Part shown: positions 1 through 12,386 of the stretch, one piece after another
How the letters are laid out: every line of letters begins with the position of its first letter
Numbering within the stretch: the stretch's first letter is position 1
From: Nematostella vectensis
Lineage: Eukaryota > Cnidaria > Anthozoa > Actiniaria > Edwardsiidae
NCBI RefSeq assembly: GCF_932526225.1
Contig: NC_064040.1
Location: forward strand, 13,368,856-13,432,855
Direction of reading: 5' to 3'
DNA: 64,000 nucleotides
Notes under the pieces: model-generated
What the model saw: the letters and a program-made list of their open reading frames with translations, nothing else
The model's database searches: none
What the model was told of the DNA's origin: nothing
Translations under genes and position numbers: made by a program

Positions 1-720
1 AAACTGAAGTACAAACACAGAAAAGACAGTGCGTAAAACTGACTTTGGCAAATCACTGTGTCCTGAAACACGCCATGATAGGTTAAATTGCGGCAATGTA
101 GAACTTTGCGCCTAAATCATTGCTGTACGTACAAAACAGTAAGCCTCATTGCTTGAATTATCTCATTCTAACCTGTTTTACTTCTTGCTCTCGGACTTGC
201 TCCGGGGTGAGGTTCTCCATTTCGAGTTGACAAGAAAGTGAATGGTGCAAGAATCTTTGTTTGACAAGTGTCTAGTAAATTCTTGGTATGATTATCCTTT
301 CTTGAATAGACTTATAATCCTTGTCATCAGCTAGAATGATGTGAAGCAATGTGGCCGTTAATTGATTTTGCAGTAAACTAGAAGTCGTCAAGATACTGTT
401 GAACTCGTTCAACACGCTTCGTCCGCCATATTTGCGCATAAGTCAACGATCATAACTGCGCATCTAGCCGCTGACAAAGATTGTATTACCACAATTTCCA
501 AAGGAACCCCACAAAATCATTAGTCTACTTAGTTAGGAGTTATAGACTGATAAATCAGACTAACGGAGTTACAACCGAGTCCATTTGATAATAAACTCGA
601 TTCGGGAACAGAGCGTGGAAATGGAAAACGATGAGCTCCTCTATTCTAAACTAAACAAAATTTACCATAAATGCTTTCTGGTCCTCAGGTACGATACATA
701 TCAATCTGCAAAAGTCCTTA
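1..720. other. Intergenic, nothing recognised
   Basis: No reading frame, repeat or RNA gene that I can support. The sequence is AT-rich and unremarkable. Confidence 0.5.
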
Positions 721-723
721 CAA

Positions 724-744
724 GGGGGGGGGGGGGGGGGGGGG
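724..744. repeat. Poly-G tract, 21 bp
   Basis: An uninterrupted run of G. It makes the overlapping short open frame (a Gly run) an artefact. Such runs are prone to length error in assemblies. Confidence 0.9.
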
Positions 745-880
745 TGAATAGGTTCGCGGATCGGCAGATTCAGCCCCGAAATGCTCACGGATTACGGATT
801 TTGATGATTATTTCAGCGGATTGGCGGATTTTGGAAATACGGCGGATCACGAATCTGTTGACAATTTGGGCACCGATTTC

Positions 881-1176
881 GGATTTTGATCGCTTTGACG
901 ATCGAATTTCGGATTTTAAATGAATTTCAATCGATGCTATTGTTTATCTGTAAAACCATGCGGATCATCTTATTCTGATGTTTAAAGTAGAACAATGCAT
1001 CATGTGTCAAACGTCATCATTTTTTTCATAGTTCATTCGATTTTGACAGAAATAACCCACTCTGAATGCGCAATACTCCGGATTTTGACTGCTTTGACGG
1101 TCGAATTTCGGATTTTAAATGAATTTCAATCGATGCTATTGTTTATCTGTAAAACCATGCGGATCATCTTATTCTG
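881..1176. repeat. Direct duplication, two ~97-bp copies 199 bp apart
   Basis: Positions 881-977 and 1080-1176 are nearly identical with a constant 199-bp offset; both run through the same stretch ending at 'cttattctg'. The sequence before them (about 750-880) is rich in scattered CGGATT-type motifs. The short open frames here come from the repeated sequence and resemble no known protein. Confidence 0.85.
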
Positions 1177-1177
1177 G

Positions 1178-1918
1178 TGCTTGTGTCAGAGCTCTTCGCG
1201 CTCAGAGGATCACGCTTTGCATCGTCACCGTGGGTATCGTAGTTGTCTCTGTAAGGTTACAAAGACGGGACGCGTACTGTAGAAATGATCCTAGTAAGTA
1301 CGGCCTTGTTTTGGGGAAAGATCAGCAGAGGGATCTCTATACTCAAGTGATCATGATCCATGTGGGTTCGATTTCAGTTCAGCGGAGCTCCCAGGAGGCG
1401 CTACGTTTATTGTGGAACCGAACCATAACGGTGCCTAATCTATAGGCCTTACACACTCAAGCTTTGCTAAATCGGAAAGTAATAATATATAGAATGGATT
1501 ATCCGATAATTACCAATTCTAATTAAAACCATGTTCTCTTGTTCAAATACCATATTATCGACTATAAGGACAAACTGTTTCGCCCATAGGCGGAAATTAA
1601 AAACTTTATCGCGGTACATTCTGCGTCTAACTAATGAGATAAAATAACACAAGGTTGTAATGGTATGTTTATCGCCTATGTGAAAACAGAAGATAGCCTT
1701 GCTAATGTTTCGAGCATTATCTCTTCGTCGGAGCAAAAATAGAAAAGAAAAAGAATTTGTTTTTGCTCCGACGAAGGGCAAGCGCTGGTACGTCACCGAA
1801 ACTACTTTGTTTTCACTGAGGCGTAAATTGTACCATTTCAACCTATGTCTTGGCTGATGTTGTTCTTATTTTTCCTGATTACACCATACCTCTGCAGACC
1901 ACCTAGTCTGTAGTTTTT
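1178..1918. other. Intergenic with a 17-bp perfect hairpin at 1723-1776
   Basis: The arms 1723-1739 and 1760-1776 are perfect reverse complements (cttcgtcggagcaaaaa) around a 20-bp AG-rich loop. A weaker inverted pair flanks it to the left (about 1567-1585 and 1670-1690). It may be a decayed foldback element. No gene recognised. Confidence 0.55.
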
Positions 1919-2949
1919 CTAGTCACACCAGTGCGCCAATCTATGTTTTGTGCTGACTTGCTCTGTTAAGGATTTGTTGTCTTTCTGAGCAATAACACGT
2001 TGTACTATCAAAGATGCTTGTGCTGTCTTGGTCCGATGCGCCCCTTTTATTCTCAAAATCTTTTTGTACTCTTCACTGAACGTCGTGTTCGTTACTCCGT
2101 ATATAAAAGGATTGATACTTGCCGAGATGTTTCCGAGAAATGTGTAAAAGACGTATACTTCCCGAGGAAGTGTCGAGGAACCTCGGACGAGATCGATCAA
2201 GTCAAACACCATAATCGGAGTCCAACAACACAAAAACCCCAGCACAGTAAGACATAATGTTCTTGTTACTTTAATATCTTCAACGTTCGACCCAAGGTCA
2301 TTTCCTTGACGAATGGCCGATATCCTTTTCTTGTGTCGACGAATAGTTCTGAATATTTGATAATATGATATGATAGCCATTGGCACGCATACGTAGACGT
2401 ATAAGAATAAGCCACAGGGGGTGAGTTCGCTCTCGGAAAGCAGAAGTATTTTCCAGGATGAAATACGTACCTTTTTCCTGTCACAAGGTATGGTACTGGC
2501 TCAAGGCAAGCGAATGCCCAGGCAGTACAAATAAAAAGCTTTGTTCTTCTCGAGTTAAAGATCGAATAATAAGAATTTGGCCGAACCACGCGAAAATACC
2601 TGTTGATGGCTGTAACTGTCATTATCAGGAGTGATGCACAGGCAAAAGAGACGACTGAAAATCCCTGAAACTGGCAGATAAAATTCCCTAAAGGCCACAT
2701 CCCGTAAGCCAATACAGAAATGGATTGCCGTAGAAGAGCATCGGAAATCGCTAGGGATCCAATAAGTAGTAATGCATCTTTTTAGCTGTCCCCCTTATAG
2801 ATAATCCATAAGACCATAGAGTTGCCTGCGATCCCTGTAGCGATTAAAATGAAGTAGAGACACGCCTCTATAACCGATCGAGTTAGACTTCGCGATCCGA
2901 GATTTTCTTGCAAGACAACGAAGCAATCTGTTATTAATGAGTTCATCTC
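1919..2949 (-). pseudogene. Melatonin-receptor-like rhodopsin-class GPCR, broken
   Basis: A single-exon seven-helix receptor readable almost end to end. Starting from the Met at 2949: TM1 with GNSMVLW, TM2 with LAISD, TM3 with the conserved Cys and an NRY motif, TM4 followed by an ECL2 Cys (KYFCF), TM5 with VCVP, TM6 with CCWTP, and TM7 with NPFIYG. NRY in place of DRY, and the layout around TM4, resemble melatonin receptors. Two lesions break it: an in-frame TAA at 2782-2784 in the first intracellular loop, between TM1 (YKGDS) and TM2 (KDALLL), and a frame change near 2415-2445 just before TM5, close to a run of five G. No GT/AG pair removes the stop. It is therefore a probable recent pseudogene, although two base errors could give the same picture. 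The peptide ligand or amine is unknown. Confidence 0.8.
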
Positions 2950-5782
2950 GATGCAGAGTGAGAGTAGGTAACGGATTACCAACCACAGTAGAGTTTAAAA
3001 CAGAGTATGCAATGAACTTGAAGAACATGAAATCATACAAAACTCGTACCCATTGTATCTTTAAATACAAATCATATTTGACCAAGAATTGCGTTGAATT
3101 CTGCTTCCACGGACCTTGCCATCTCTTTTTAATTGAAATTTTCATTTGCTTTTGAGATGTTATGCTTGCTTATTGAGTAAACAAAATTTGTTGCATCTCC
3201 AAATTAAGATTAGAATTGTAATTGGATTTTGAAAAAAATCTTGACGGAGACTAATTGCTTTTTTTTTTTTTTGCTAAATGACCGGTGTAAAAAAATGTTA
3301 TTATCTTGAGAACGGTAATTTAAAAAGGCACACTTGACACTCTCCTTATTACTAATAGTTGTCACCAATAAGCTATATAGGACTAGGCTATTTCAAATAC
3401 TTGCTCTTAATAATTGCTTGCTCATATGAAAACATGTTAACTAGGTCGATACTTTTTTGCTCATTTTGCATTATATCTTATACCACAAAAGATTTTCCCA
3501 TTTAATATAATAAAACAAGCGATAAACTAGGGAAGAAATATATTTTAATTGAATATTCCCCTTTAAGAAATTACTTAATTTTAAATGACTTAATAGGTAC
3601 AATTACTTTTTGCTGACTTTTGCGAATTTCTCTTAATTGTTCTTTATAACTGCTTTACTATTCAAATAGATTAATCGAGGATATGTTGCAGAAAAAGAAT
3701 AAACACAATATGAAGCTCAATATGTCGTTTAAAAGTGCAAAATTCGGTTCTCAGTTCTATTCTTCATCTCAATAATTAGTGCTGGAAACCCTTGCGTCAA
3801 TATTTGCAAAGCTGCTGCCACAGCAAAAGTCGTTCTTAAGGGAAGAAACGTTCATTGTATCCTTGATATCCGTGTATCTTCAAACATTGAAACCTCAATA
3901 AAACGATGTATATAAACCTCGATAAAACGATGTATAGCAAGGGACCGAAAATTTATCGAAATATCATTAAGTCGAGAAAATTCACAAATAACACACATAT
4001 TTTATATGTGCTATTGGCTGATACAGAAATTGTTATACTGAGAATATTGTTATATCGCGTATCACTTTATAGAGGTTTCACAGTATTGGATGAGCATTCT
4101 ACCGTACAGCAAAGCTTGAAATGGACGATGACTTTCGTTTGGTTGTGCTGATTATGTAGATCGAGGGTATTGAGATTACTCCACATTTTACTATCGCTCG
4201 TATGCAGGATTATTCAAAGAGATCCAGGATTTTGCGTGTGAATATATCCCCCAGCCCCTATATCACTAATGTGTGTCCAAAACTGCCTTTGACGTCTTAT
4301 GTTAAACTAAGAAAGAGATTGAACATTATCAGCTGAACAGGACTGCTCATTAGAAGAGCCACTGTTTTTAGGCGGCATAGCGAGCTTTGTACCTTATCTG
4401 TGACCGAGTGCCCGGCTCGTACGGAACTTATTAAGTCGAGCTTTGTCAATTGTTTTATGGCCCAAAGAGAAAATTAAAATTATTTCATACATGCGAAATG
4501 TTTTTTTTTTCTATGTGATGAATGTATTTTTTACATTGATTCATGGAAATTGATCGATAGAACCGATAGAGACTTTCTCTATAATTCGTAAAATACCCTG
4601 TATATATTTGTTGCATTTTTTTACAGAATCGACTCTATTTTGAATCTTTTTTGAAGGTTTTTAAAGAGACTCAACTGTATTTTATCATTTTCTACTACAT
4701 AGTATGCGTTTTTCGTATTATATCTATTGAATTGCGCTATTGTGAAATATTTGACCCAAAATAAGAGGTTTCTTTGGATTTCAGAATTCTACGCACCGTC
4801 AGATTTACGCGTATGTTTATTTTAGATGCATTATTTCAAATTCGATATTTCATTTTCCATTTCAAAGTCAATCTTGTGTCAATTTTCTCACGTATTAAGT
4901 CACTTGAATTTTTTGACGTCCTTGCTACAAATGTCATAAAATGTAATCCATTAGGATTATCGGCCACGCGTATCGATATCACCATCTAGCTCGCTTGACA
5001 CCACAATACAAAAGAGGAAAGAGTCGAAGCAAAATTCAACTTGGGGTACAGATAGCATAGCCCTTCAAATGTTGTGTGGATTTCTAAGACTGTAAGGGTC
5101 TTGAGCCTTTATTTACAAAGTATATTATGGTAAACCAAGATTTTAAGATTTTACAGTATATGAGTACATAAGTACAAGAATTAAAGCTTCCTATAGTTCA
5201 TTAACAGTGATATCCTTCCGATACATTAATCAGAAAGAAGACAAATTATCTGGTCTGGGTTGACGCACATTCATCATGTTAGACGCGTAACAAATGGCAA
5301 GTTCTAAGAAAACACGTGATGGGTTTTCGACTGGCAAATTCAAGTCAAAATAAACACACCGTCACGCCAAAGAGCGACTAGAAAATAAAATCTTTCAATG
5401 AAAATAAGCCTTTTCTGATATTGGAAATTTCTCTCTTATTCGTAAGCGCTGAAGAAATTTCTTTTTGTTGTCTTTTTGCCGATAATAGGCTGAGAGCGCG
5501 CGTGCCGCCCAAAAAATCACGTGATTTCTTCGTGCGCAAGTCCATATTCAGCCAGAAAAGTCGATATTGTTGTTGGTTCAACCTTGTAAAATAGGGACAG
5601 GGGTTGATTTCATACTTCCATATTATATATTATATATAATTCGCGTTGGTTCAAGCCGATAAGAAACATATATAGAACGACACTTGTAAAACGCGCGCTC
5701 TGATTGGTCAAGAATCTATGTGGACACGCGCGCTTGGAGCCAGCATGCTCGCGCTCTCCCAAACACTAGAAGGTAATGTAAA
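2950..5782. other. Intergenic; holds one copy of a short dispersed repeat
   Basis: AT-rich with short A/T runs and no supportable gene. Positions about 4251-4307 match about 7369-7440: the core from 4275 (gtccaaaact, cctttgacgtctta, gttaaac) recurs at 7408 with two mismatches, and a C-rich/TATA stretch lies upstream in both. Confidence 0.5.
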
Positions 5783-5997
5783 CCCCGGCTCACACGATGA
5801 TAAAAGTTACTCACCGTGCACTTTGCTCACTGCCTCGCGAGGCCAAAAACTCATAGCTCAAGCAGGAAAGAATTTTGTTTCAGTTGCTCGCGTGACATAA
5901 TTTCGTTCAATCGACGTCCACACGCTGTGGGTTTTAGGCCTCGCGAGGCGGTGAGTAACGTGCCCGCGTGAGAATTTCCTCATCGACTGCGCCGGGC
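5783..5997. mobile_element. Foldback (MITE-like) element with ~60-bp imperfect arms
   Basis: The left arm (about 5783-5844) and right arm (about 5937-5997) are reverse complements: both begin CCCGG, share a GATGA block and actcaccg, and end on cctcgcgaggcc. The arms are about 60 bp, with indels. No coding capacity. No clear target-site duplication was found. Confidence 0.6.
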
Positions 5998-6033
5998 TTA
6001 ATATCAATTGTTGTGTAATGCATATATTAAAGA

Positions 6034-6266
6034 ATGTCGATCAACCACTCCTTTGTCTTGTTTATCATTGAAAATACAGTGGTTTATTCGGAAGGAGACT
6101 TCAAAATAAAAATCTACGAATGGAGTTTGATATGATATTGACGATATTTGATTGAGAATATCTTGGTTACTCGCTTGAATTAGCCGATAGAAATGGAAAT
6201 GGATGCTTTGTGTGACTCGCCATTAAACGGGAGCATAAAATGGCGGCGTGATTGGCCTTCCTTAAA
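6034..6266 (+). repeat. Dispersed repeat family A, copy 1
   Basis: The second copy is at 60451-60650 in the same orientation. Shared blocks in order: gatcaaccact, gaaaataca, acttcaaaataa, a 'tattgacga' block, aatatcttggttact, tagccgat, and ggcggcgtgattggccttc. The two copies have diverged by many small indels. No coding capacity. Confidence 0.75.
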
Positions 6267-8376
6267 CCATATATTTCATTTTGTTTGCGCGTCTGCCCTC
6301 TGATAGATGCTAGGATGTCACACCGTGTCACGAACAACAGTCACGCAACTCGACTGTAAGCCTACTGGAGTTGGAGCTTTCTATTCGGCGAGAAAACCTG
6401 GATTTCGCTATCTTGGCCACCATTTTAGATGCGGAGGAGAGGAAGTTGACACAAAAAAGTGCGTGTCCCCTTTCCCACTCGCCCCACCCCTCCACGTCCA
6501 TATTTTCCAAAATGGCGGCCAAATAGCGAACTCCAGTTTTTTTCACCGAATGAAAAAATCCATTGCCTACAAAAAGGCTACTCGACTGCGTCTTTTTTGT
6601 TCACGACACGCTGTGACGTCATCTGTGCATCTTTAGAGGACATACGCACGCAAAAATGAGATTTTTAAATTGACGAGTTCAAACAAACTAAATGTCATAT
6701 TTTTGTATATTCACACACAATTTCGAAATAGGGTTAGTGTTCTTATTTCCGTACTAGGTGTAAATCCCTTGAAAATTATAATACTAACAATTGAAACAAA
6801 CTATCGATTGGGCTCGTTGATTTCTTTCGAGGCCAATACTAATGCACTTATCTCACGTGCTCTCTTGATATTGTACATGCATTATTGGCCAAAATATTGC
6901 GGGAAACTAAATGGGTTTGACAAACCCCCCACACCGCTCTTGTCACGTTGATAAATTGTAGTCTGTATTGATGGAGTATAAAAATGACGGAGAATAGGGT
7001 TTGCACAGCGACACTTAAACAGTATATTCCAATTGTAAATAATAATTTTCATTTCTTATTAATTATGAAACAGTAGGACTGATTAACAATCTGTTAACGA
7101 ACCCAAAATGTACTCCTTATAACAATCTACATGAAATGATATTTGATCAATTTTAAATGCCATGCTGTTAGTGAACTCAGCCTGTGGTATTTGAAAATGG
7201 CGGGAATACGCGCACGCGTCATTCGTTTAAAGTGTCTGTCCAGCCTAGAGGCTAGACAGACATTCACGATTGCTAGAATATGATTTAAAAATATCGAATC
7301 TAGGATTGTGTCCAGTGTGTGCGCATATAGAAAGTATCAGCGTTAAATAACAGTTGGGTCCAATAATAGCCCCCCCCCCTTCCCTATAAATGTGTGTTTT
7401 AAAGTTTGTCCAAAACTTCCTTTGACGTCTTAAGTTAAACCGGAAAAGTTCAAGATCATCCTGTGTCATGTCATCTCCGCGTGGATACATGTAAATTTAA
7501 TTCGCAATTTTCAGCAAATCTGTCTTTTGGCTGTTGAGATGTGATGTTGTCTGAGAAAACGTGCAATTTGACCTCCCGTTATCACTCTTTGCATACAACG
7601 GAGCACTCTCAGCAATTAAATTCTTGAAATACAATCTCTGGCAACGACAAAGCGTTAACCTAGAACAGAAGGAGGAAATCTGAGATTTAATGCAAGAAAA
7701 CGTATGGTATTTACCGCATAATACGAGAGAAACACGGGATCGAAGGATACAATTTTAAAGGTTTGTATGAGAGAGCTGGACTGCTTGTTACTGTAAATGA
7801 TACTGGGCGAATAACGGACGAAAGACACACGAAGCCTAGCCAGACTATCACAGTTTAAGTTAAACCGCAGGCCTGAAACTGCGTAGCCACAGGTTCTGTG
7901 AACAAGCACACCCTTTTTGTACCAAGGACTTAAGTAAATCGTTGCACGTTTATCTTCCATATTTATACCCCGGTGTGTGGAGGGGACGCGCGCAGATTTT
8001 TCGTGGTTTCTAGCGTGTTCTCTAAAAAAATAATTCCATGCTTAAATCAAAACGCCTTGATAAATCAATATCTTGTTGCTTTTACTTTTATTATATTTTA
8101 TTATGAAGAAGTATTTGATAAGAAACCGCAATCCCTTAATAAAAACCTCCGTTGCAATATCACGTGACTGACCAGGGCATTGTTCTAATGTCGTCACGGG
8201 AAAAGCATATCATTTTTGGCTTTACCTTACATTAATAAAAGATATATACTTATATACTATACTTTTTTAACTCTTTTAGTCATATCAGAGCAATCTATGA
8301 CTATTTTCAAATTGACATAAATACCTTAACAAACAGTACTAAGAAGCTCAAATATTTTTTGTGCGTTTTTACCAGA
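6267..8376. other. Intergenic; short dispersed repeat copy at 7369-7440
   Basis: Contains the second copy of the short repeat described at 4251-4307 and several short open frames with no recognisable domain. Nothing else supportable. Confidence 0.5.
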
Positions 8377-8431
8377 GGTGAAAGTTGTTGCCATGACAAA
8401 TGATAGATTTGTCATGGCAACAACTATCACC
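8377..8431. repeat. 24-bp hairpin, near perfect
   Basis: The arms 8377-8400 and 8408-8431 are reverse complements with one mismatch (ggtgaaagttg against ggtgatagttg) around a 7-bp loop. It could be a very short MITE or a structured RNA. No promoter or gene context points to an RNA gene. Confidence 0.75.
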
Positions 8432-8733
8432 ATTTTACCGTAATAAATAATAGTTGACATATAAGTAACCAAGGCAAATGAAAATTTCTAACTTACTCTA
8501 ACTACACTGTAAACTGTTGTACTTCAATAATAATTTAAGAAGAAACGGCTCATTGCTTTTGAGAAAATGTTGATAATATGAATTGTTTCAGGAAAGTGTA
8601 AACAGAAAGATAAAAATCCTACTCTTTCGTCACAAGTGGCAAGACAGTCTTATCATTGCACCTTGTTATGTCTGCGACTCAATCAGATAATATGCCCATC
8701 CTTGAGCTATCGAATAACTATCAAAACACCAGA

Positions 8734-8880
8734 TACCCTGGGTTCCAGAGGCTGAATATCCGCTTTCCCCAGCATGCTAGGGGGGGCGGGGGTTCAAATG
8801 GGCTCAAATGGGCTGCAATCGAGAAATCTCTCGTTTCGCTCGAAAAATCTCGACTCTCGGAGCCTCTGGTATCCAGGGTA
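8734..8880. mobile_element. MITE, 147 bp, with 9-bp target duplication
   Basis: The terminal inverted repeats of about 20 bp (TACCCTGGGTTCCAGAGGCT at the left, its near complement at the right) bound a 147-bp unit. Directly outside both ends is the identical 9-mer AACACCAGA (8725-8733 and 8881-8889), a clean target-site duplication. A 9-bp duplication is typical of Mutator-like transposases, so a MULE-mobilised element is inferred. No coding capacity. Confidence 0.85.
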
Positions 8881-8889
8881 AACACCAGA

Positions 8890-10892
8890 GCCATGTCACA
8901 GCAAAATGGAGGGCCGCGCAAAGACTCACGGATGTGATCTCAAGATCATGCCTTGCGTGCCCTCTTACTGGGCTCTCACATATATCCTTCCATGACGAAT
9001 ATTGGTCTTTTGAAGGAGTCAACTCAATTGTTGCACATCAGTAACCAATGGGAACGGACGTATTAAGATATTGCAGATAATGCTGTCGCTTTTGAGTATA
9101 ATACCAATATTCCTATGTCAGGATTTACTCGTTTCTAAACTTTCTAAATGATAAACAAATATGGTCGACGATTGTTTCTCTAAGCAATTTGAAATAATTA
9201 TCATTGTCTACTTGTTTTGGGCATTTCTAGAAGGGGAAGTATATGCCAACTTTCCAAATACAAACATGATGAAGTGCAAGTACGATTGCCCATATAAGGA
9301 AATGTTAAAAGTTGATACTTTAAGAAAAAACCATTTTGCTATGGAAGCTAATGAATCAAATCGTTTGTTCGTTTGTGTGTCTTCGCACTGGTGAGAAAAA
9401 AAAAACACGGATTGGTATTGAAGGCGCGGGTTTAATTTGTAACCGGCCCTGTTGGTAAAGCTACATTACGCTAAAATCGATGCGAGTATCACCACTTTAG
9501 GTTTATAGAATCAATGAGTGAACAGAAAAAAGGCAATTTTCATCAAAATAAAATAAACATAATTTTCTGTTTATAATAAAATCAATAATATTTTTGTTTT
9601 GCTTCTTCAACGTTTTAGCAAAAAATCATGCTTTACATATTGGTCCCCCCCTCCCACGGAAAATCAAGGACCCGCGCCAGCGGGGACTGAATTCATATAT
9701 TTTTGTCAGCTTTTATGCATATCCTTTTGAAGTCTATATTAATCACAGTTTGGCTAATAATATCTAACATCTATTTCCAGTATCCACAAACTAGAAGCAT
9801 TTATGATTATAATTGACACAGACTGGATCCATCACACACTTCAGGGACAAAAATTGTTTCAATGTGCAAATTATTGAAAGCTATTATCCGCTACGGTTTT
9901 TTTTTTTTTAATGTTTTGGAGTAGTAGTTACAGTACCATGGAAAATGTATTAAGCTGAGATAAAAACGCCCGCAAAAAGATATATGTTATGAAAGCACTA
10001 GAGACTACGAGCTCACCATGTCATGGTAACAAAAGTAGGGCATGCTCATTTTCCATTACAATAAAAATTACAATTGCAATTGCAATTTAAATATCAGTGG
10101 AAAAATGTTACAATAATAGTAGCTACTCCATAAGTACTGGCCCAGCATAAAAGGATTCAAGCGTGGTCTGGACTCTAAGGTTTTTTGTAAGTACAATATG
10201 AATGTGGGGAGTTTTTCCGTAACGATAATCATTTGAATTTGCCAGGAGAATTGATAGAAAAAGGACAAACTCTGTTCTAACAGATCTAAAGCTTTTGACT
10301 TACATTTCAAGCAATTTCAAATTTCACCGATTCTTGTTTTTTTTATCTGTTTACCGTTATTTATATTACAAAAACAGCAACACAGACCTAGAACAGCAAA
10401 AAAAAAAATGTAGCCAAAATCTCGAAGAGGCGAAAGTGTGAACAACAGTAGTATCTATTGCCGTGAATATCTCTACACTCAATAACAAAAATATAAAAAG
10501 CAAAAGAGAGTCCAGTAAGTGAAACAGAAAAACCATAGACCGTTTGCGTGAAAAGTTACTCAAAATGTATAATTAATTGTCAAGAAAAAGAATATACGTT
10601 TTACAAGCATAAGAATATGATATGATCGGGGAAACCGATCGAAGTTTTTCCTAGGGCGCAATTAAGTCGCATGTACAAACAATAAAACTGTAACAAGAAA
10701 AACGGATGTTTGTTGAATAACAAGAGTATAAGAGTATTAATCATCAAAGGTTCATAATGAAACAAATGTTGGTCGTGTACCAGTCGTATCTTCAACCAGG
10801 ACTTTGAGGTGATTAGAAGCACACTAACGATAGGATTTAAGCACCCTTATATTATTCTAAAATGTTATTCGATACAACATATGATGTTGGAG
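8890..10892. other. Intergenic, nothing recognised
   Basis: Several 60-80-codon open frames without any domain, signal or coding bias that I can recognise, and no supportable RNA gene. Confidence 0.45.
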
Positions 10893-11279
10893 TTACACTC
10901 TATTTTTATAAAAACCTTTTTATAAGAACGTCCAAGCCTGAGATTTCACCAAATTCTAAGAGCGTGCTTAAAACATGCCGAGCCTTAGATAGAAACAAAA
11001 TTTTGTTGTGATGCGTTCTGAAATACAGAATCAAATTGTTCATAATAACAACCATAAACATCATTGCTATTTTATTATGTGTGTAATTTTCTTTTTTTTT
11101 AAGAAGCAGTGCCGAGCAGACCTCGAAATATTAGGGTCATCATACTAAACCTGCTACGGCCCTGTGAAGTTTAATATTTTTATACATTGGAACTTAAGAA
11201 CATCCATAAGAACGTTTTTTGCTTTTTAAAACGGCCCAGCCGCAACTGAAAATTAGAAGTTTTTATAAAAAGTGTATTA
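10893..11279. mobile_element. MITE-like element, dispersed repeat family B
   Basis: The ends form an inverted repeat: ttacactctatttttataaaaac on the left against the complement of gtttttataaaaagtgtatta on the right. The left 80 bp recurs near the right edge of the window (about 63845-63918), sharing 'tataaaaac', 'agatttcaccaaatt' and 'catgccgag'. This indicates a multi-copy non-coding element. Boundaries are approximate. Confidence 0.55.
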
Positions 11280-12031
11280 CCTCTTTATTTTCAAATTGCG
11301 TGGAACAAATGACAATTGAATGTCTCGATAGTAATTTTACCATTTCTAAATAGTCGGCTAGGTAAACGTTGATTGAATGTAGTATTGTAAATGTGTTTCT
11401 TGCAAGGCCCAGTTTAATCCTTCACTCTGTCAAATACTAGACTCAGACTAGCGAACTCTGGGGCTGTCTGTATGGCTGGTAAAAGGCTAATTAAACCCAA
11501 GGAAAATAGCTGAAACTCAGTTGGAAGAACATTAAGGACACCAAGCAAACACTGTGAATGTTTCAAGAAATTTTATTAAGTTTTAAGACAAAAAATCATG
11601 CGCTCAAAAGTTACCATATATTCTCTAGTAAATCGTCAAAAGTAATGAGCCTGGGCTACCTGTGGTGTTACTTACGGAGAGGTGGCGTAATTGGAAACAT
11701 TTCAGTGCTTGATAATAAAACGCTTAAATGATTTTAAATAACGGAAGCAAGAAGGCGATTTAGCAGTTGTAAGTCGTCGACGAGTTCGCAGAATATTGAA
11801 ACAGGAAAGGAAAGGAAAGATTTTTAGTCAGCCATCTTGGAGCTAAATTTGCAGACGCAAGTCTCGCGTGTCGCGACATGTTTATTTCTTTATTTTCATG
11901 TTATTACTGTTCTTGGCAAGTCTCGTGTCCGCATCTAGGATGGGATGCGAGGCAGACGTGTCTGGTCTTATTCAATCATAATTCCCTTCTCTTCAAATCG
12001 CATTTACAGCCCATAGTCACCACTAAAAGCC

Positions 12032-12386
12032 CCTAAGGCCAAGTAAAAATAAAAACATGTTTATCGTCCTGATAAGATCAAAATGAGAGCATGCGGCCCT
12101 TTTTATTTCTTATTTTTCATTTATTTGTTCTCCTTGGTTTATCGAAGATTTGTACGATTTACAAAGGAAATTTCCGCGTTGTTGCGAACGGATGAACGGA
12201 TCGTAAGAAAAAGCCTTGAAACGGGAACGTCTGCCTTTATTCGTGCTAACGCACGAAATTTTAACTTCTGAGGAACAAACAATCAAAAAAGCAGCAGAAA
12301 TAACTAAATAAAATATATTGATGCGACCCCGAAAAAGGATGCGCGCGGGGACGATAAACATGACTTTTTTTTACTTGGCCTAAAGG
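12032..12386. mobile_element. Foldback element with ~40-bp terminal inverted repeats
   Basis: The left end runs cctaaggccaagtaaaaa then catgtttatcgtcc. The right end is its reverse complement (ggacgataaacatg, then ttacttggcctaaagg) with a small length difference in the A run. The interior has a 62-codon open frame with no recognisable domain, so a non-autonomous element is likely. Confidence 0.65.
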
